From the NCBI GenBank assembly GCA_026874595.1, contig CM049317.1:36738401-36802400 (forward strand): a stretch of 64,000 nucleotides of DNA, read 5' to 3'. The notes beneath the pieces are model-generated. The model did no database searches. It was given only the letters and a program-made list of their open reading frames with translations, and was not told where the DNA came from. Source of the DNA: Sipunculus nudus (lineage: Eukaryota; Annelida; Sipuncula; Golfingiida; Sipunculidae). Position numbers and translations under genes: made by a program. Numbering within the stretch: the stretch's first letter is position 1; each line of letters opens with the position of its first letter. Shown piece by piece: positions 45,329 through 59,181 of the stretch.

Positions 45329-46589
45329 GATACTATGTTCAGCTTGATTGTAAATATGAAGTGAGTATATATACAAACTAGAATAAAATAATGGCACATA
45401 ATATAAAATCAAAACATTGAAACAGTTAAGAAAGGATTATACAATCAATATTAATATTAAATCAGTATGGAAACAGCGCTATTATGGCTTATTTGCAATA
45501 ATATTAATTCCAGGGGAACACATACAAATTACGAGGATACAAATTATCTATAACATTAGGGAAATTGTACGTGCAACATTTGTTTTACATAGCAAATGTT
45601 CATAAGATTGTAAAATCCTCTGCTTTTACGGTTAATTATTTGATAAATGATGAGTCATATGTTATCGAATGTCTAAATTTAAGGTTAAAATTCAGGTGTT
45701 TCATGTGTTGACAGGATGATTATCATGAGAAGAACTAATGAAATGTTATCACAGAGTTACTCTTTCTTATATGATATTAATATAAAACTCTTCAGCCAAC
45801 CTACTTCTTAAATTTTACTTAAGTCTACAGCAAAAACTAAATCGCTGACACAAAACAACAATAAGAATGTGCCCTTTTCCCGGTTCAATAGGGTTGATTG
45901 TTTTTTTTTTTTTACTAAAACATGTATATTAATTACATAAATTAGGTCTCGGGGAAACTACTAGGTCACTGATCGGCTAATCAAGACAGATACTACCCCA
46001 AAGATAGTTTTTTTTTATACCTGAACTGCACTTTTGTGTTTTTAATCATTAAATTAATCAACGTACCACTCTTCTAGCCAGTGTGGGCTCCTTCACTGTC
46101 TCTTGGAGCTTCTAAGCAGTAGCAAAAAGATCTGCTTAGATAGGTTTTGCATGCATTGTTAATTGACATGTTTCAAGCATTACCAGGTAAGACTGATAAT
46201 GAACATTAAGCTTGTTCACTGTTATTTTGGTACGGCCATTTTTCATTTCTTGTTGTTTAATTCTTTAAGTGAACAATAAAGAAGAATACGTAGCTCGCAG
46301 GTTATAAAATTATCAAATGAAACAATGTTGACCTGTGGATTGTAGAGTGACCAAAAGCCATTAGGCTTACATAAGTGATATCTTTTAATTTTATTTAGAC
46401 GTTGGCCCATTAAAAATGAGGTTTAAAATAAGCTAACTATTCAAATATATTTATAAGTTCTTTATGTAGTACGAAATATATCTTTCAAAGATAATTACAG
46501 GAAATTCAACAAATCACAGCTAACAGAAATGTTAAACCCGCGACAGGCGTTGATTCTCCATCATCTTGGTGGATTACCAAATGAGGAAG

Positions 46590-46925
46590 ACGGAAGCTTT
46601 CAATAAGTCGGTTACCACAACAGGTCGATCGTGGTACACTTGCGTATACAATAACCGAGTAAGCATAAATTTGTCTCTCGATTACAGGGAAGAATTATTT
46701 AAAATTATAATGATCGCAACACGGTACATTTTAAAATCAGCCTTTTGGTAGGTGCACGTGTCCACATTCTTAACAAAAATCTGTATTATATCTGAAAATT
46801 TCTAAAGAGTAAGAGCATGTGTACGGGTTGTATGACTGTGTTATGTCTCCGTAGCACAGTAGTGTTAACCAGTCAGGCTAATATCCGTCCTTGACAAAGT
46901 TATGGACACAAAGACGAAGTACAGA
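46590..46925 (-). pseudogene. Cys-rich (galaxin-like?) module, unit D
   Basis: Copy of 34,150-34,480. One extra A in the run at ~46,785 shifts the frame between 'NNVDTC' and the upstream repeat, so the C copy is the less damaged one. Confidence 0.45.
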
Positions 46926-48419
46926 TGAAAAAATAACAAAAATGTTGCCGTATTTTTTCATGAAAGTCAGGTTCCCATTAGTACTTTTTATTGTCCGCAT
47001 GGGTAGTGTGTTTCATACATGGCGGTGGCGAAGCACAAGTGTAATGACGTTATTACCCTCCAGGAATGTTATAATGATATAACATTTATAATCACAGAAG
47101 GCTTGATTCTATACATCTCAAAGATGTTACCGGGGAAAATATAAAAGGTTATATCATTGCATAAGTAGGATTTCAGAACAATGGTGTAATTAGGAAAAGT
47201 TTGTTAAATGAATCCGATGAATTGTTTTATATTGCATGTCCAGGTGTCAAACTTTTTTTTTAAGGAAAAATCTTAATCGAACACATATTTGTATATAATT
47301 TTAATTAAAACACACGCTCATGCACATTTTTACTTAATATTCGGAATGGTCACTGTAAATTCTCCCTGCAACAAAAATAAATAGATCATTGGAACCTATA
47401 TTCCGGGAGCTACGGAAAACATGACTTGAACACCCTAAACGTCATATGGGCACATATGACACATGGTTTGGAGCAAGGGAAAATATTTCGATGATTAATA
47501 TCATATATTTGTCACAGCGCCCCAGCGAGCGGACATATATCTCCCGGTATCTTCCAGGCCAAATTCCACACATTTCAAATCATGGGATAATAAAAAAAAA
47601 CCGAATTTTATTCACAATGTCACACTTGGCTTTCGTCCACCGTTGACTGATTCTAGTTTTACAAACAGTTCTTCTACAATTAGGGCTTTCTGACTCACCG
47701 TTAAGTGGCTACTAATTCTTCAAAACGCAATGTATTTCTACGCCTTGATCGGCTAAACATATAACTATCTCCCGAACAAATAATCGTCCTAACGCGGACA
47801 TGACATACACTCCGCTTGGTACCAAACTACATCTCACAACACGTCTTGCTGCAAGAACGACTTTTACACTGACTATCACGAGACAGCTTGATAAATAAAC
47901 AAATCGATCTGCTTTGTTATTCTTTATACAGCCTGAAATAAGCATAACCTGTCACATTTATGTCAATATGAAACAGCAGAACAAAGGGGTCTGCTCAGAA
48001 TTTTAAGTAACCCAAATGGTTTTACTGCTGGCGGATGTTTCTGTGACTCCAATCTTTGGGCCAACTCCTTCAAAAAATTCCTTAATGATATTGTAGACAA
48101 TATTGACTTTAGTGGTTCTTCGATACTTAAGTAACGAATGGGCATAATAATTTATCAAATCCAGTTACACGCGAAAAGCTGCATTAGACTCTTGAGAATT
48201 ATATATAGACACCTTTACATGTTTAAATACATTTTTTTAAAGAAATGTTAATTTTTGTACTGTGTGAGCCCATTAACCTTTACCTAGAAGGCAACATAAT
48301 AAGGTGCAGAAATCTGGGTTGATCAATATTGCAAAACCAGTGACCTGATTGTGAGTTCAAATCTACATCTCGAGGCATAAGCACTGCCTAAAAAAAAATG
48401 ATAATAATGAAAGTTATAA

Positions 48420-48454
<35 letters not shown>

Positions 48455-51220
48455 TAATAATAATAATAAGTTGAAATTTTGAGAACGAAAAGGTCCTCAA
48501 TTACGATCTAGTGCTTTATAATGGAAGCTATCTGGTAACACTGGGTGTCACACTGGTCTGAAATTCCAAACATAATGTGCACTGGACAAATCTTAGACAA
48601 ACATGACGATATCTCATTATTAATATAATATACACAGGAGGATTATAAAATATTCGTTTGGTAGCTACACTGGATTTTAGATATCTTTGAAATTTTACTA
48701 TATGAAAGCACACAAAACCTCTTGGTTTAGAACCTTTGTCAACAGATTGCAAAAGAAAAGTACATAGCATACAAGTTGGTAGTTCGGTTGGCTGGAGCCC
48801 ACAAAGCATCAATCACCCTTAGAAATTTGAAAACAAAGATCAAACATATACTTGTTAAGATACCGCGTGCGAAAGAAAATCACTCCAGTGGCAATATATG
48901 ACCAGGAGCCATCGTAGACGGTAATCATCCCTACGAATTTGAAAAAGATCAAATTTATTCTCTTTGAGATACTGCGCACGAAATTAAACGTCACTGCTTG
49001 ACGGAGACTACATAGAGAACCGCTGTTCAAGAATGGCGTTGATAATGATGAGCTGTATATACATAGCGTATTTAAAAAATCCTTGATAAGGTAGATCACA
49101 GTGATATCAAACATGCATGCTGCCTGATATTAGCCAGAAAAGCCAACATTTTATTTGCAATATTTTAGAGATTGAAGCTTGATTTTGGATTTTTACAATT
49201 AATTGATTAGAGTGACACTTCACTTTTGTGATTAACATTTTCAAGAACCGTGCCTGCCCTTTTTAAAATTACCTTCATAAACAGGGATTAAGGTTCTGAC
49301 ACAGAGATGCACTTTATATCAATCTTCGAGATACTAGAGCTTTGTTTTATCATTTATTTTCATAAAATGAACTGTTTAGCTTTAAATAAAACCTGTGAAT
49401 GACCACTGTGAGATGGTCGGACAATGTCCAATTTGTGCAAGCATGCGAGTTCACTGGTGTGTGTATTCACACTATTTTACTTTTTGAGATGCTATTTTAA
49501 TTTATTTTACTTTCATAGTATTCAGATTATGTGACTTTTAAAGTTTTTCATAACATAAAGGCCAACGTGATCTTATACTGAGTTTGCTAGGAAATTACTC
49601 CAGGACTTGATGTTAAACAGGATCTTTCTGGGTCTATATTGTTTAAGATATGTCCCCTGCTTATAACGGGAGCAAAAGATAATGAACTGAGCTCGGATTC
49701 TAAATGCGGTTTGGAATTTGATACCCCCTCCTTGCTCCTTGCATACATTTGAACACTATTTGATTCTAGGTATTATCAACCCTGGTACACCTTGCTCCTG
49801 GTCCCAGCTTTTTTTAAGTGGCCACACTATATTGCGTTTCCGTGATTTACTCTCCTACCTGTCATTATTGAATGTGTGGCTTATCTATTCACACTATTAT
49901 CTGAAAAGATAATGACTGGATACCATTAAAATCAGAGGTAACAATTCACTTATGGCTTGTTTAAAACATGCAGAAATTTTAAACAGCTTATGGATTCCAT
50001 GTATAACACATATTTACTCTTTTATTTAAACCCTGTATATCGGGTTACAACCATTTACAACCATTTATCGGGTTTAAAAGCACTTTATGTTGATGCTGGG
50101 AAGCCAGGAGATGGAGTTTAATGAGCAATTATCCATATCCCAGGGTTTATGAAATAGTATATTGACACCTGAAGCTGTAACAATGGGAAAAAGGCGCAAA
50201 AAGTGAAAAGTCAAGGTTGTTATAGAATTGCTTCGGTCAGGGTTCGGAATAAACACAATAGATGGCAACAGGTTCTAGAGGAGAAAAAAGGGGGGAAAAT
50301 GACAAAGGACGGTGTGGTGGAATTAGGAACCGTCACGGAAAAATCCTTCGGCCGAATCAAACAAATTTTTACGCTCGGTTGAACGGGGTCAGGAACGACC
50401 TACCCATATTGTATTCGTCTTCTGTTTGTCCAGATTCGCCAATTTGCTAACTAAGGGTCTTTTCCTGTTCTATTTCAAACCATTAAAACAAATACTGTAA
50501 ATAATCATATACGAATACATAAATGTGCACAGACATATTTGGCGGTAGATGCTGTACAATGGTTTAAATTGGTATTAGCAGAGTGAATGCTTATCGTTAA
50601 TGTATATGTGTATTTGTCTGCATGTGCATTTACGTATATTGTAAAAAAAACATGCAAATGACAAAAATGTAATTATTTCTGTGGAATGCATTTAAGAGCA
50701 TTTGCAATTTGAATTTGTTTGTTTTGAATTTTAAGGAATATTTGATTTGACCATGTTTTCATAGTTGTAAGCTTCTCAACTCTACGAAGCTTGCTAGTGA
50801 AAGTCTCAAAGTCGAAATCACCACTCTAACGTTTTTATTTATCAAATATTATTGAGAAATAATAACTCGACCTCTTGTTGTTGTTTTGTTTATATATAAA
50901 TGTATTACACGTTGTGTATATATTTTTTTCAGACCACACGTTAGTCGGTACCCCACTTCTGTAATAACAATAATAATTATTATATCCAATTAAATATAAG
51001 TAAATACTGACCTTTACCTAACAAAGCAGAACATTGACAAGGCCTATATACACATATATTCAGCTTGAAGTCGTTAACATAATGTAAACACAGTTTGAAA
51101 GGGATGTCGTTAAACTTGTGGGTTCTTGGAAATAGTAGAAAAGGAAATTAGATGGGTCAATGATTATTTTGAAAAATATAAAGATAGTTATATTTTTTCA
51201 GAGTCTCACGTTACGACACA
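46926..51220. other. Unit D middle part
   Basis: Follows C (34.5-38.85 kb) closely. It holds the unrecognised frame at 47,712-47,945, the (TAA)n at 48,422-48,471, the 112-bp repeat pair near 48,812-49,000 and the block A-related segment at 50.32-50.69 kb. Confidence 0.7.
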
Positions 51221-52888
51221 TACTCAACACAAATGAAACGGAGAATGGGACGGTTTATGTTTTTTTGTTCCCACGGGGATAGGGGATGGTAATGCTAAAT
51301 GGCAACATGATTGTATTTAATGATGCCGAAGGTCATACATATCATAAGGATGATAAAACAGATATTAGAATTTCTGTTAACCAATATTTATGCACCACAG
51401 AAAGAATCTGAACGAATAGATTTTTATATGAGATAAATCTAAAAAAAGATCTTGCAATAGGACACTGAACTAAAAATAATCTTGGTTGGGGATTACAGGT
51501 TTTGTTTTTCACAACAAGATGCTGAGGCAGGATGCTTCAGAACTGAATATAAAGTGAAAACAAGGTAAAATCAATCATGCATAAAATGTATTTGCAGATA
51601 TATCCAAATTTTGAAATCTTCATGCTTGTCAATATATAGTTTGAGGCCGTAAGAGCCTCTGGGACAAGGCAGGTTGGATATTTTTCTTATGTCTTACGGG
51701 TTAAAATTACTCGCACTAAGTTGTGAAGCCAGCCATAACTATTGCCCATTCAGAACTACCGTTGGGTCTATGCTTAATGCAAAACTGCGGCCAATCACAC
51801 TAAAATTTCAATAACTGTTAAATGATCAAGATTACATTAAACTTACACAAGAAACCATAGATGAAAAAGACTGGAGAAAATATGGGAAATATAAGATAGG
51901 CAAAATTACTATTGACTTCTCTAAGAGAAAACAGAGCAATATTGGAAATACATTTAGAAACTTTAAATGGAAATGTTGCGTAAGTCTTGTTATACGTATC
52001 TTGATCATATTGTTCTTCTTTCATCGTCAACATAATTGGCTTCACCATTATTAAATCATCATATAATTAAAAAGAAGCAAATATACGACTTTCTTTATCG
52101 TCATTTCCGGCCCTTTTGTTATTTGTTAGTTGGTACCCTAATCAAGCCTAGGCCAAAAATTATTAAAACGAAAATAGGATATGTATACATAATTAAATAT
52201 ACACACATACATAAGTAAAATGAAAGAAATAATATTTTTATAGTTTTCCAGCAAAGACAGGATCATGGATGTTGAATACATTACATATTATTGACTAAAT
52301 ATTTCATGAAGGCTTCCAAATAATTCACTCTCTGTATTGTGCAACCATTTGTTTTAGCAAAAACTTACCATTTCAAGTCCACATCTAATGGCACAAAGGG
52401 GCAATCATTTCACATTAAATTTTGAAAGATTTAATTTTCCATTCAATGTCTTGAAATTACGTGAGCGACACTGCAGTTTCGTCTGTTTCAACTGATATGC
52501 AAGTGAACTAACAACTATTTTAGTTTGCAAAAAGTGACATATGCATTCACTTCCCTGGGATTTTAAACAGTATAAAGAAATAAACCTGCTCGGACTGTAC
52601 TGTGTTCTTAAATCAAGATATGTAGACCTACTCAAAAAACAAACTATTTAAAAGTTTTTCAATCCTGCTATCCATCTTTGAGTAAAGCACTAGTAAAACT
52701 CAGGCATTAGGGTTATCATAATATACGGTAATATACGTGGTCAATCGCTTGTAATTTACAGGTCCTTTGGCAACCTTTTTTTGTAAACTTTACTATGTTT
52801 GAAGGTATTACAGTAAAAAAAAATTATCATAACTCGTTAAGGGCACAGTGTTGCAAGATAATATTTTACTGGTCCCACTACAGACACA
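51221..52888 (+). mobile_element. L1-type endonuclease/linker fragment, only in unit D
   Basis: Absent from C. Plus-strand frames give 'NIYAPQKESERIDFYMR' (~51,390-51,440), typical of the L1-type AP endonuclease, and 'LKIILVGDYR' (~51,470-51,500). The post-endonuclease linker follows ('LLNDQDYIKLTQETID', 'KYKIGKITIDFSKRK', ~51,815-51,935). Stops interrupt all parts. The last ~850 bp is not recognised. The insert is bordered by GACACA on both sides (51,215-51,220 and 52,883-52,888), and C has a single GACACA at 38,846-38,851. This fits insertion with a short target duplication, or a microhomology deletion in C. Confidence 0.7.
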
Positions 52889-53495
52889 AAATTACAACAA
52901 ATTATACAAAGTAATGTTCATATCTCGGGCCCCTATAACTCGTAACTTTCACTATCTTAATATTAACTTCACAGAGACGTGTATCCCTCACAAATTTGTT
53001 GGCCACGTTATCAAATTTGAACCTACATTCAAATTTTTACCACGGAACCTTTGATTAATTATTATGGAGACGGTATATAGACCCTATAAAATCAGTGAGA
53101 GCAAAATCGTTAAGGGGTATGAAATTAGAATATGCCATTTTTAAAGACATTTATTATCTTTTTTTTTCATGAAATACAGTTTCATCGGACCGGATTATTT
53201 CTTCCGATGCTGTGGAGGTGACATGAATTTTAGAGATAAATTTATAAATAAATCTGTTTATCTTTTTTTATGAGTGAACCTTAATTTTTCCTTAAACGGA
53301 CTACTGTTTCATGTCTTTGGTTACAAACACGGAAAAATTGGTTGATGTGTACTCAGGTAATATTTTAACCTCATAATTACATGCAAAATAGTGCAATAGC
53401 ATTTTACAAATACATTGTATTTAATGGTTTCTTATCTCTTTATTTTAAATACATTTACATTTTATTTACAATAAAGTTCATATTAATTTTCTTTT

Positions 53496-53500
<5 letters not shown>

Positions 53501-53549
<49 letters not shown>
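53501..53549. repeat. (TA)n microsatellite, unit D
   Basis: Shorter version of 39,471-39,531. Confidence 0.95.
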
Positions 53550-53550
<1 letters not shown>

Positions 53551-53719
53551 CACCTGCGTCGGTATATGAAGGTAGTGAAAAACAAAATGCAAAATCATCT
53601 TTAGTTTTGCTATAGGTACATTTTCTAATGTACTGACACATCCTCACCTTTCCTTCATATTCTTCATGTCTCCCCTTTCTATGTCAATAATATAATACAA
53701 GTAATTAAAAATAATATAC

Positions 53720-53995
53720 TTAATTTATATAGCGCTAATTCAACAAAACAGTTATAAGAAAAAGCGCTTTACAAGACGCAAAGCACAGTTTTACTTAAAC
53801 ATATTATGTAGATTCCTACTAAAGCAAAGATTCCTAAAAGATAAACCCTTATTTCTAAGAAATACCAAAAGCTAATATAAAGGTAAGATTTAAGATTTCT
53901 TTTAAAAGAAGCTAAAGATGGTGAAGCTTTGATTGAGTGCGGAAGTTCATTCCACAACCTTGGTGCCACAGCTGAGAAAGCTAATAGGTACATCT
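53720..53995 (-). mobile_element. Non-LTR retrotransposon 3' end (unit D)
   Basis: Copy of 39,715-39,985 with the same 'APRLWNELPHSIK' C-terminus and 'AGCGCTATATAAATTAAG'-like 3' tail. Confidence 0.8.
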
Positions 53996-54049
53996 GAGGT
54001 AATCTTTTGCTTGCCTCTGTTTTTATTTGAAATACATAGATAATTATTT

Positions 54050-54280
54050 GTCAGGTTTCATGATTGATTGAATGAGCAAATGAAACTTTATTTACAACAT
54101 GCGTTAACATGTTAACATATATGCCATATACATTTCCCTGCACAGCCAAATAAAACAGTATATATTTAACATATGTGGCCCACGTCACCTTTCTCTTTTC
54201 ATCTAAATTGCTCAACAATTGACGGATAAGGGTATCAGTTATATCACTAAGTTATGTCCAGTAATAAATATGTGAAAATA
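54050..54280 (-). pseudogene. Second non-LTR C-terminal fragment (unit D)
   Basis: Copy of 40,040-40,270; the neighbouring TA tract is mostly deleted here. Confidence 0.45.
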
Positions 54281-54698
54281 TGTAATATATATATATATAG
54301 TTCAAATAATTTAGTTCTATAAAATCCTAGGAGCTCAGATATACATGTACCGCATAGCACATAAAATATCTGATTTAAAGTTGCATTACTTTATTTCGTT
54401 ATAAAATTGATGATGATCACAAGTACCCATTCAGCTTGTAAAGCTAAATTCAATTTTTTTGTTATACCATGATAAAATAGTTGAAAAACTTAATTTTAAA
54501 CTAGAATACGGGTAGTCCACAAGCGACTACGTGTATCCGCCTAAATCAGAGAGGTACGGGTGAAGTGATGATAGGATATATAGGTAATGGGAAAACCTTG
54601 TGTAGTAGATTACATATTACATAATGATAAAGACCTATGTTAGATGTTTTGGCGGATACAATTACAGTTATGCAGTTAAGTAATGCAAGATATCTGGT

Positions 54699-54745
54699 GG
54701 GGGGGGGGGGGTGTCAACTTGAAATATGATACGGGGGGGGGGGGG
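54699..54745. repeat. Paired poly-G runs, unit D
   Basis: G13 and G13 with a 21-bp spacer; compare G11 and G16 in C. Confidence 0.9.
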
Positions 54746-54964
54746 ATTGGCCATATGTGAATAATTCTACATATGTGATAGTGGTACTCCCCCAGTGTTG
54801 CATGATTAATAACGTTACCAAGGCAAGGCTGTAGTGACCAGACATGGTGTTCTGAGGGTTGACAATGTGAATATATTACAGCCTCTGAAAAACTTGAATA
54901 ACTAAAAAATACGAGTAGTCGACAAGCAACTACGTGTATTTGCCGAAATCAGTATAATTGCATA

Positions 54965-55970
54965 TTAGCCTTGAAAGTGGCGCCACCTACCAACTTCACA
55001 AGAAATGTATCCAAGATATATTTTCATGCCAAATTTTAGGTAGATAAGTCATTGCACTGTGCAAAACCTTTTGCAGGTGGAACCAACCACTAGTTTTTAG
55101 TATGATAAAGAGCCTCATTTGATTTATAGACATGCAAAATTTCAGCCTGATCGGTCGAACGAGTCCTGAGATATCAGCACGGATGTCTGCAGTGCAAACG
55201 CAGAGGTAGGTGACACCACCATAAAAAAATCTACCCAAGATAAATAAACATATAAAATGTCATGTGAATAAGTCCAGCCACTGCAGAAATATGCATGATT
55301 TTATCCCAAGGCAGACAAACAGATGGATGCTGTGCAAAAAGGGTTGCAGGTGCGGCCACAAGTATTGGGTATAATAAAGGGTCATGTTAGACTGATACAC
55401 ATAGAACTTTCAGACTGATATGTCAAACCAGTCCTGAGATATTAGCACGGTTGTCTAGAGCATAAATAGGGAGGTAGGTGGCGCCACCTGTCACAAAATG
55501 GAAGAAACTATCTAAGATGAATAAACGTAAAATTTCAACCCAATCGGTCAAACGAGTCCTGAGATATCAGCATGGATGTCTGCACCGGAAACGCATAGGT
55601 AAGTGGCGCCACCTGTCATATCAACGGAAAATCTGTCCAAGGTGTATAAACGTGCAAAGTTCCAGGAGAATAAGTGCAACCACTGCAGAGATATGCATGA
55701 TTTTGTCCAAGGCAGATAAACAGATGGCCGCTGTGCAAAAACGTTTTCAGGTGGCGCCACCAGTTTTGGGTTTGTTAAAGGGCTATGTTAGACCTTTACG
55801 TATGCAAAATTTCAGCTGATCCATCAAACCAGTCCTGAGATTTTAGCATGAATGTATGGAGCGTAAATGGGGAAGTAGGCAGCGCCACATGTCACAAAAA
55901 TAAAAAAAAAGATCTATCCATGATGTATAAACGTGCAATATTTCAGCCGGATCGGTCAAACTAGTCTACA
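54965..55970. repeat. Eight-unit ~128-bp palindrome array, unit D
   Basis: Copy of 41,130-42,130. Palindrome sites lie near 54,978, 55,076, 55,206, 55,347, 55,477, 55,602, 55,750 and 55,878. Unit number and order are unchanged from C. Confidence 0.85.
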
Positions 55971-57060
55971 GATATGGGGGTTTATGTGCGAACACAGACG
56001 CACAGATGGACGCAGAGCGCAAAGGAAAGGGCAGAGGTCAAAGCAAAATCGGGCCGCAGCAGTTCACATATGACCCGAACATAATCCCGGATTTCGTAAA
56101 ATTCCGCCCAGTTCGTAAAGTTCTCCGGACACCTACGCGATGGCGGCGGCGGCGGCGGTGGGATGAAAGCACAGTATCCACAAAACTCTTTTTTGGCGGA
56201 TACAATAATTGCAAGATGATACACTTTGAATCTGACTATCTGACAAAACCATTTTTATTGTCCCTATGTCTATAAAATCCTTTTCTTTATCTTCTGCAAA
56301 TTTAATCCAGAACCATACTATTACACAGATCTCGTGACTTATTTATTTGCTGTTGAAAACTTTCCTCTTGAGCCGTTAAATTTGACCAAATCATTTGCAA
56401 AAAAAACTTCATTATATCGGAAAAAAATGTTATTGACTAATCTCCCCATACAATTCTCAAGGAATATGAAATACAATTGTTTTACTCAGTTAAGTTGAAT
56501 ACCTTTTTAAATATTCTTTAATACTAAATTAGATAAAAATAGGTAATGGAGAAGAGTATACATATTGACAGGCAATGATACTATGACTCATGAGCCAAAT
56601 TACAAAACTATCTTAAATGAACAATAAAGCACAGCTGGAGATATTTTAATGAAACGGTGAAATGAATACGGCTACCCCCTGCAGTGTACTTAAATGGTTA
56701 AACATGTTACAATGTTACAACTTGTTTATTATTATGTTATATAAAGCATATAATGTAACTATCATCGACAAAACGGATATAACAGTTTAATTTGGTTTTA
56801 GCATTTCGAATGAGTTACAGATTAAGGTCCTTCATAAAATATATTCAACAGCATTGTAGTCGAGATAATTTTATTTATGGAATAGTTGGGGGTTAGTTCG
56901 GTTTGAAAATTTGTCTCCTGTTGGTCAGTAAAAATTAACATTTCTACCAGTCAGTATATATGGGAAATAAGTGCCATATTTTTTCCGACAACAAATTTGA
57001 AGAAAATTATATTTTTGATAAGTAGACATATATACATTGACCAATCCTTACTGTCGCCAA

Positions 57061-57234
57061 TTGATCCAACAATTATATGTGGTTACATATTCACACGGAA
57101 TGCAAACGGTTGAGGAAGCATTCATAGCACAGGCATTCACTACGAATCATGATAATAATAATAGTAACAATGAATTATTATTGTGTCCTGCAGAAAAGCC
57201 ATATGCATCAACGTATCCTGATCGAGTTGTGTGA
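57061..57234 (+). pseudogene. Asn-rich, KPYAST-ending fragment, unit D
   Basis: The best preserved copy of the fragment at 43.3 kb. It is open for at least 55 codons with 'QTVEEAFIAQAFTTNHD', an Asn/Ser run and 'CPAEKPYASTYPDRVV' before TGA. No known domain. Confidence 0.35.
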
Positions 57235-58215
57235 CCATAGGCGAATTATTCTTGGTTTAAAGTTGATGAAGTTGTTGACCTTAACTCATTAGGTAGCGCT
57301 AAGTCCTTGCTTCACCATGCTTATCAAAGGTGTTACAGCCATATCAGAGCCATACTAAGGACATGCCGTACATTTTTCGTAATGTACATACAGAAAAGTA
57401 TGTGTGTTTGTGATTTGAAATGTCTGCACCCTCGCTCATTTTACTGATATATAAACCTGCTTTATCTACTGACTAATGGCCGGTGTTTTCAGAGATTATA
57501 TTATATTCGGGTATTCATTATTTATATGGTATAATGTGGGAATTACTTTGAACTGCACTCTATGTTCCATCAGTCGGTCAGTTGAACTGGTCATTGTATG
57601 TGGCACAGATGCAGCGACATCACCCGATGATGCAACAATTGAATGCTTTACTGTATAAAAATAGTTGATGCATTCGAATGCCCAAGACTTTGCTTATTGC
57701 TGATTTCTTTATGTTCATGGTTTAAAGAAAAAGGTTAAATTTTTCATCAGCAAATGCTACAACAGCTGTACTAATTATCTCAAGGTGTGTAGAGTTGGAT
57801 GACTTGTTACCCAGCTAAGAAGAAAATTACAGTTGTTCAAATTTATGTTTTACTATTTATCGACATGGATTTCAAAAGCAAAAATTAAAAAAGCTTGTAA
57901 TAAGAAACGTCATTAGAAGTAAGGTCCAAGAGCTATATCATATATAGTCCGGGTTGGCCGAAGAGAGCCGTACTGAAACCATCCGATTTGACGCTCCTGT
58001 ACGTTTCCTATTCAGAGGCATTACGGAAATGAACTTTTCTTGACGGACGGTTAGGGCTTAGAACAGTGCTGAAGGGTATATACCGGGACGTTTATGATGG
58101 CTATAGGGTATATTACAGACGTTAACGTTTGGACCTGGGTCTGGTATATAGGAAGCAACATTCGCCGAGTTTTTCAATTCACATCATGCCCCATCTAAGA
58201 CTGCAGGTTGCCTAG

Positions 58216-59181
58216 CTCTCAGTCGAGAATGGGAGACATTTGGAAAATGATATTGCTGTGGTACATTATGTTGTAGAGGAGAGGAGGAGAAGAAGATTGT
58301 TGAGAAGAGAGGGACATATTTGGCCTTGGTTACAAAGAAGAATTATTCTGGGACAGTATGAAAGACTTAGGTTGGAAATGAGAGTGAAGGTTAAGTCTGC
58401 ATACTTCTGCAATTTTTGATAATTTAGTATGCAATATTTTACAGGTAAATATGTTTATTTACTGTTTATTGCTTTTTTAAATTAGCCATTTTATGTAATT
58501 TTATTTAGCTGAACCTTTATACCGGCTTTATTGTCAAATTCATATAAACTCATATGAAAAACTCTAAATGCAAATTTTATATGAAGTTAAAGTAATTTAC
58601 GTCCAAAAATGTAGTGTAAATCTATTTACATTCTTGTTATAAATGGCCTTACATCTTTTTTTTTAAATTTATACTAAGCTTGCAATATGGGTTTCCATTC
58701 AATCATCATGATAGCCCTTGATGGTTTGTGTGGGTAGATGTTGGATCCAATGATGCGTCCTCTGATGACCAAATTTTCAACAGTTGTGATCTGATGGAAC
58801 CCATTGAGGATGGTTTGATTGGATTTCCGCCATCCGACTCTCTTCCTGAATGATCGCCCAGTGGCATATTTTATTCGCGGTGATGATGCATTTGCCTTGA
58901 GAACTTGGCTGATGAAGCACTTTTCCAAACGCCAGATGACACTAGAAGAAAGACTGTTTAATTAGTGAGTTTCCCAGGGGCGAAGAGTTGGGGAAAATGC
59001 ATTCAGTATCTTGGGTAGTAGATTCCAGTGTCTCCTGACAACCCTGCCACAAGCAACAAATACGATTGAGTCAATTGTGTTGGCATGTGTCTGTCTATAT
59101 AACATGATGCGGATGCGCTATCCTTCTCTACAAAGTGACGCGCTTGATCAAGAGGACCAGCAACACGATTCCAATGGTTGA
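58216..59181 (+). pseudogene. PIF/Harbinger transposase (HARBI1-like), unit D
   Basis: Same arrangement and same lesions as 44,361-45,328, including the internal gap, both frameshifts and the TAG-TGA pair before the catalytic Glu block. The damage therefore predates the tandem duplication. Minor differences include 'RLRLEMR' in the N-terminal block and 'MRMRYPSLQ' near the C-terminus. Confidence 0.9.

Larger units (their letters stand above)
32988..45436 (+). repeat. Tandem duplication unit C (12.4 kb)
   Basis: The left copy of a head-to-tail duplication. It begins 'ATTATACAATCAA' and ends 'AACAGTTAAGAAAGGA', where the second copy starts at once. Identity to unit D is high throughout (a few percent difference by eye), so the duplication is recent. 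The junction shows only an AT overlap, suggesting end joining or replication slippage. No mobile element sits at the borders. Confidence 0.95.
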
